Below are positions 13,262 through 14,244 of a DNA stretch of 14,244 bases, in pieces. The position numbers were made by a program, and so were the translations under genes. Location of the stretch: assembly GCA_017958935.1 (NCBI GenBank), contig JAGDBR010000401.1:1-14244 (forward strand), read 5' to 3'. Within the stretch, counting starts at the first letter, position 1. Each line of letters opens with the position of its first letter. Under the pieces are notes generated by a model, which saw only the letters and a list, made by a program, of their open reading frames with translations, ran no database searches and was not told where the DNA came from. Source of the stretch: Lachnospiraceae bacterium. Lineage in GTDB: Bacteria > Bacillota_A > Clostridia > Lachnospirales > Lachnospiraceae.

Positions 13262-14244
13262 TCAGCGGATCAGCTGTCCGTTCAGAAGGCCGTTGAACTC
13301 GTTCATCAGGACCTCTTCGTTCTTCCTCATCATGACGGTCAGGCCGCCGTCCGGCAGGAAGGCGAATTTGAACTGTTCGCTCGACAGTTCGAAGTCCAGG
13401 ACCTGGGCGTTGATGAAGAACGTGTCCTCCCGAAGCCAGCCGGCGGACGTGAAGCACTGGAGGTCATAGCCCGGGAACGTGCCCCGGACGTTCTTTCCGA
13501 TGCCAAAGGGCAGGCGGAAATGCTTCCCGCGGCGCACGAATTCCATAACGCCCTCGTCTTCTTCGCCGAAGCGCAGCGTGAACTCCTGGAAGTCATGCCG
13601 GTTCGCCGCAATGCCAAAGGTGCGGCCGTTCACGCGATCCTGCCAATGCAGCGCAACGGCGTTCCCGGTCACCGGGATCGACAGCGTCTCCGCCAGCGTT
13701 TCCAGCTCCTCGAGCGCCTCCGGGTCCTCCGGCAGCGGCGCGTCGGAAATGTTTTCGACCAGCACGTCCGTGATCAGCCGCTGAATGCCTTCCGTCGCCG
13801 ACGGGATCCCCTGGGAATCGCAGGTGTAGACGATCGCAAGGTCTTTGTCGCGGAACATCATCGTATCGTTCGAGCCCATGCCGAGCATCATGAAGCAGTT
13901 CTCGTCACGGATCCAGAACTGGTAGCCGTAGCCGACCGCATCGTGTGCGTTCGGCGCGATCGGCGTCCTGACCGTCGTAGCCTGCCGAAGATATGCTTTC
14001 GGCAGGATCTCTTTCCCGGTCTCACGGTCCACACCGTCGTCCAGCAGCAGACGGGCGACCTTCAGCATGTCGGACGGCAGCGCCATCAGGCCCGAGCCGT
14101 TCCGGGTCTCCCCGTCCGGACGCGGGACGATGTAGCTCTCATCCGAGAACACGATATCGTAGAATCCGTTCTGCTTCAGGTACTCGAGCGGGTCCAGGCC
14201 GGTGAGTTTCTTGACGAGCGCGCCCATCGCATGGGTGCCCGAGG
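13262..14244 (-). CDS. Serine hydrolase of the beta-lactamase/penicillin-binding fold, C-terminal part (cut by window edge)
   Basis: About 326 residues of the C-terminal part are visible, reading SGTHAMGALVKKLTGLDPLEYL at its start in two pieces around the edge-proximal Met. This fits the helix after the second catalytic motif of class C beta-lactamase-like hydrolases. NGSGLMALPSDMLKVARLLLDDG and GYGYQFWI are typical of this superfamily. The S-x-x-K motif lies beyond the right edge. No K/H-T-G triad is obvious; MLGMGSNDTMMF occupies that region. A C-terminal domain of roughly 150 residues (from about PEALEELETLAETL onward) with many beta-strand-like stretches follows. The true start is outside the window; the Met at 14227 lies inside the conserved region and is not the start. 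Substrate unknown: esterase, peptidase and beta-lactamase-like roles all remain possible. Confidence 0.82.
   Translation of the reverse strand, partial: SGTHAMGALVKKLTGLDPLEYLKQNGFYDIVFSDESYIVPRPDGETRNGSGLMALPSDMLKVARLLLDDGVDRETGKEILPKAYLRQATTVRTPIAPNAHDAVGYGYQFWIRDENCFMMLGMGSNDTMMFRDKDLAIVYTCDSQGIPSATEGIQRLITDVLVENISDAPLPEDPEALEELETLAETLSIPVTGNAVALHWQDRVNGRTFGIAANRHDFQEFTLRFGEEDEGVMEFVRRGKHFRLPFGIGKNVRGTFPGYDLQCFTSAGWLREDTFFINAQVLDFELSSEQFKFAFLPDGGLTVMMRKNEEVLMNEFNGLLNGQLIR

Overview
The window reads as a chromosomal segment of a high-GC Firmicute, most likely a Clostridia-class bacterium. It carries TrmK, DegV, a long-form ribosome hibernation factor and a pyrophosphate-type phosphofructokinase, and Shine-Dalgarno sites are strong (AAAGGAG or AGGAGG types) in front of most genes. 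The RNase P RNA looks like class A rather than the class B of most Bacilli. No transposase, integrase, CRISPR array, tRNA or rRNA was seen, and no gene is clearly broken. Genes are truncated only by the window edges.

Layout. At the left edge is the 5' part of lgt (minus strand), divergent from a degV-family gene (plus). There follows a minus-strand housekeeping stretch. In transcription order it runs dgt, dnaG, trmK, the RNase P RNA gene rnpB, a two-domain S1 RNA-binding protein, and a MscS channel, covering 7330 down to 1602. dgt, dnaG and trmK are translationally coupled (1-nt and 14-nt overlaps) under a good sigma-A-type promoter. rnpB has its own near-consensus promoter, whose -35 overlaps the trmK stop codon. 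In many Firmicutes rpoD (sigA) lies between dnaG and trmK; here it does not.

The plus-strand hpf gene (7595-8131) diverges from dgt. It has its own promoter, a stable hairpin at the predicted 5' end of its mRNA, and a strong terminator.

From 13072 down to 8215 lies a five-gene minus-strand cluster with a near-consensus promoter. It encodes, in order, an unrecognised probable alpha-helical-toroid protein, a KdgF-like cupin, a cyclase-family metal hydrolase, a PPi-type phosphofructokinase and an iron-dependent alcohol dehydrogenase. No transporter or regulator is inside it. The set looks like a small catabolic operon of unknown substrate and is the best candidate for something undescribed. GC-rich intercistronic hairpins without U-tracts separate several of its genes. 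At the right edge is the C-terminal part of a beta-lactamase-fold serine hydrolase (minus), separated from the operon by a strong terminator.

How it fits together: the left half handles genome replication priming, dNTP balance, tRNA processing and modification, ribosome-linked RNA binding and dormancy, lipoprotein maturation and osmotic safety. The right half is carbon metabolism. All functional calls rest on motif recognition by eye; no database search was run.
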